This document shows, piece by piece, positions 62,317 to 64,000 of a DNA stretch of 64,000 bases. The DNA comes from Flavobacterium sp. CBA20B-1 (GTDB taxonomy: Bacteria > Bacteroidota > Bacteroidia > Flavobacteriales > Flavobacteriaceae): contig NZ_CP092370.1 of assembly GCF_028473145.1 (NCBI RefSeq), forward strand, positions 1 through 64,000, written 5' to 3'. Numbering within the stretch: position 1 is the stretch's first letter; every line of letters starts with the position of its first letter. The notes below the pieces were generated by a model, which saw only the letters and a list, made by a program, of their open reading frames with translations, was not told where the DNA came from and made no database searches. A program made the position numbers and the translations under genes.

Positions 62317-62994
62317 TTGAAAACACTAAAAAAAATTGTGGCATATTTACTGTTGATTATTGGTTTTTTTGTGATTTATCTGGCATTGGCTACTGCCGTA
62401 TCTTACATTCCTGTAAATAAAGACCAATCGCAGTACAAAGATCAAAACCTGTCGGTTTTTATTGTAACAAATGGCGTACACACTGATATAGTTGTGCCTT
62501 ATTTCAATGAAGTGTACGATTGGCGCAGCTACTTGGATCCTTCACTAACACCTGGCAAAAGAACATCTGCGCAATGGGTGGGTTTTGGATGGGGCGATAA
62601 AGGTTTTTATCTGCAAACCCCCGAATGGGAAGATTTAAAAGCATCGGTAGCCTTTAAAGCGGCCTTTTGGTTGAGTGAATCGGCAATGCATGTAACCTAT
62701 CACGATCAAATGATTGCTGACCAAGATTGTATCGAAATTAAATTAAACAAAGAACAATACAAGCAATTGTGCGCATTTATTTTAAACCGATTTGATCAGG
62801 AGAACGACAAATTGCAGCTTATTGCAACCGATCAAAACTATGGGCAAAACGATGTTTTTTATGAAGCAAAAGGCAGATACAATTTGTTCTATACCTGCAA
62901 CACTTGGGCAAACAACGCTTTAAAGTCGGCAGGTTTAAAAGCTTCTTTCTTCACCCTTTGGGACACGGGTATTTTTTATCAATACAAGCAATAA
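62317..62994 (+). CDS. TIGR02117 / DUF2459 family membrane protein
   Basis: A 225-residue protein with one N-terminal membrane helix (about 6-28) and a periplasmic domain. The pattern VTNGVHTDIVVP, GFGWGDKGFYLQTPEW, YEAKGRYNLFYTCNTWANNALKSAG matches the TIGR02117 family, which has a papain-like arrangement (His, Cys) and may be a hydrolase. Function not established. Only a TTG at 62317 is available as start. Confidence 0.85.
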   Translation: MKTLKKIVAYLLLIIGFFVIYLALATAVSYIPVNKDQSQYKDQNLSVFIVTNGVHTDIVVPYFNEVYDWRSYLDPSLTPGKRTSAQWVGFGWGDKGFYLQTPEWEDLKASVAFKAAFWLSESAMHVTYHDQMIADQDCIEIKLNKEQYKQLCAFILNRFDQENDKLQLIATDQNYGQNDVFYEAKGRYNLFYTCNTWANNALKSAGLKASFFTLWDTGIFYQYKQ

Positions 62995-63133
62995 CTAGAA
63001 GATAAGCTGTAGCCCATAAATTCCGCTGTTTTTTCTGAATGAATTATTTGTTTTTTGCAAAAAAAGCACTACATTTAATATGCTATAAAACATCATATAA
63101 ACAACTACTAATTAATTTTTATTAAAAAATCGT

Positions 63134-63343
63134 ATGAAAGTAGTTGAATGGAAAAGATATCCGCAATACCAGCCTGAAGAGTCGGGTTTGTATCTTGCAA
63201 ATTGGAAACTAAACAATATTTATTGCATCATTTTATCATTTTTTGACAACAACACCAAAAAGTGGTATGATGGAAATGATCGCGAAAAAATCATCGATGG
63301 AATAAATGCGTTCAATCCATACAAAATACTTCCTTTCTCCTAA
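63134..63343 (+). CDS. Small hypothetical protein (DUF551-like)
   Basis: A 69-residue protein (VVEWKRYPQYQPEESGLYLANWK...FFDNNTKKWYDGND). The Trp-Pro-Gly-Tyr spacing in the first 25 residues resembles the DUF551 fold of phage-associated small proteins, but the match is weak. It stands alone before the BrkB-like gene. Confidence 0.5.
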   Translation: MKVVEWKRYPQYQPEESGLYLANWKLNNIYCIILSFFDNNTKKWYDGNDREKIIDGINAFNPYKILPFS

Positions 63344-63383
63344 AACTTTGTTCAATAAATTGCTATAAATACATAAAAAACAA

Positions 63384-64000
63384 ATGATGATAAAAGATAA
63401 ATTTAAAGGAATATTTAATCTACTAAAAGTTTCTGTAAACGAATTTTTAGAAGATAATTGTATCAAATTTAGTGCTTCGCTTTCCTATTTCACCATTTTT
63501 TCAATCCCTCCTTTAGCGATATTAATCATCACTTCGGCTGGATATTTCTTTGGTGAAGAAGCTGTTCGTGGAGAGTTTTTCAGTCAAATCGAAAGTTTAG
63601 TGGGTGCCAAAGCAGCCTTTCAAATTCAAGAAGCCATAAAAAACATCAAACTATCTACCAATTTGAATGTTACGGCAATAGTAGGAGCCGTTACTTTGTT
63701 GTTTTCGGCGTCGGGTATTTTTGCTGAAATTCAAAGTTCCATCAATGAAATTTGGGAACTAAAACCTAAACCCAAAAAGGGAATTATACGGTTTGTTGTG
63801 AACCGACTGCTGTCTTTTTCAATGATTGGTGCCTTAGGATTTGTGCTATTGGTGAGTTTAATTGCCAATTCGGTAATCGATTATATGTATGATCAATTAA
63901 GCAGTTTGTTTAATAGCGACACGGTTTTTCTGGCATCAGCCATTAATACCACTTTCGTAGCAGTTATCATCACCATAATTTTTGGATTTATATTTAAAAC
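63384..64000 (+). CDS. YihY/virulence factor BrkB family protein (partial)
   Basis: The N-terminal 205 codons of a polytopic inner-membrane protein; the frame is open to the end of the window. The segment CIKFSASLSYFTIFSIPPLAI, ITSAGYFFGEEAV and SASGIFAEIQSSINEIWEL followed by a basic loop is typical of the BrkB/YihY family. Three hydrophobic helices are visible. ATGs at 63384 and 63387 are equivalent. Confidence 0.9.
   Translation, partial: MMIKDKFKGIFNLLKVSVNEFLEDNCIKFSASLSYFTIFSIPPLAILIITSAGYFFGEEAVRGEFFSQIESLVGAKAAFQIQEAIKNIKLSTNLNVTAIVGAVTLLFSASGIFAEIQSSINEIWELKPKPKKGIIRFVVNRLLSFSMIGALGFVLLVSLIANSVIDYMYDQLSSLFNSDTVFLASAINTTFVAVIITIIFGFIFK

Overview
The window is AT-rich chromosomal DNA from a member of the Flavobacteriaceae (Bacteroidota), probably a Flavobacterium- or Myroides-like organism. 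The evidence is a type IX secretion sorting domain (51247-52557), the small Bacteroidota-only DUF4295 gene behind rpmB-rpmG, several promoters of the TTG-N19-TAnnTTTG type, gene starts without Shine-Dalgarno sequences, and lineage-typical families (DUF6146, DUF6787, DUF6140, LytTR/propeller kinases). It starts exactly at the ATG of dnaA, so the contig was probably rotated to dnaA. Most genes are ordinary core genes.

Layout. 0-6 kb: dnaA, a low-molecular-weight phosphatase, an inserted HExxH membrane protein, an RsmI-like methyltransferase, small envelope proteins and prfB with its programmed +1 frameshift. 6-7.7 kb: an accessory patch with two lone genes separated by hairpin-rich, cassette-like DNA. 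8-12.7 kb: valS, a DUF1573 protein, mtaB. 12.8-18.1 kb: a family 5 solute-binding lipoprotein followed by a LytTR response regulator and a propeller-type histidine kinase whose gene is cut by an in-frame TAG. 18.2-23.1 kb: an accessory block with a WYL regulator, DUF6140, an EcsC-like membrane protein and a 702-residue TerB-like repeat protein, then a probably broken small ORF and a 21-bp tandem repeat array. 23-33.4 kb: M3 peptidase, YceI, pirin, Crp/Fnr regulator, GNAT, two convergent L,D-transpeptidases, gpmI, map and a methyltransferase.

33.5-41.1 kb (minus strand): kdsD-tatC-lptB followed by the capD/wza/wzc start of a surface polysaccharide locus. 41-48.6 kb: recQ, rhodanese, an FAD enzyme, an exonuclease, an FAH-family protein and CinA. 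48.7-51.2 kb: rpmB-rpmG-DUF4295 and ftsY with two small genes. 51-55 kb: a T9SS cargo protein, idi-queD-manA and a small conserved gene. 55 kb: three tandem tRNA-Thr(UGU) genes behind a near-consensus promoter. 55.4-64 kb: a CDP-alcohol transferase, a DEAD-box helicase, an M1 aminopeptidase, ychF, a TIGR02117 protein and a BrkB/YihY protein that runs off the end.

The most unusual items are the amber codon in the histidine kinase, the WYL/EcsC-like/TerB-like block with a palindrome in front of its regulator, the cassette-like patch at 6-7.7 kb, and the RecQ lacking the usual zinc-site cysteines. Several products were recognised by recall of family sequence patterns only; no database search was possible.
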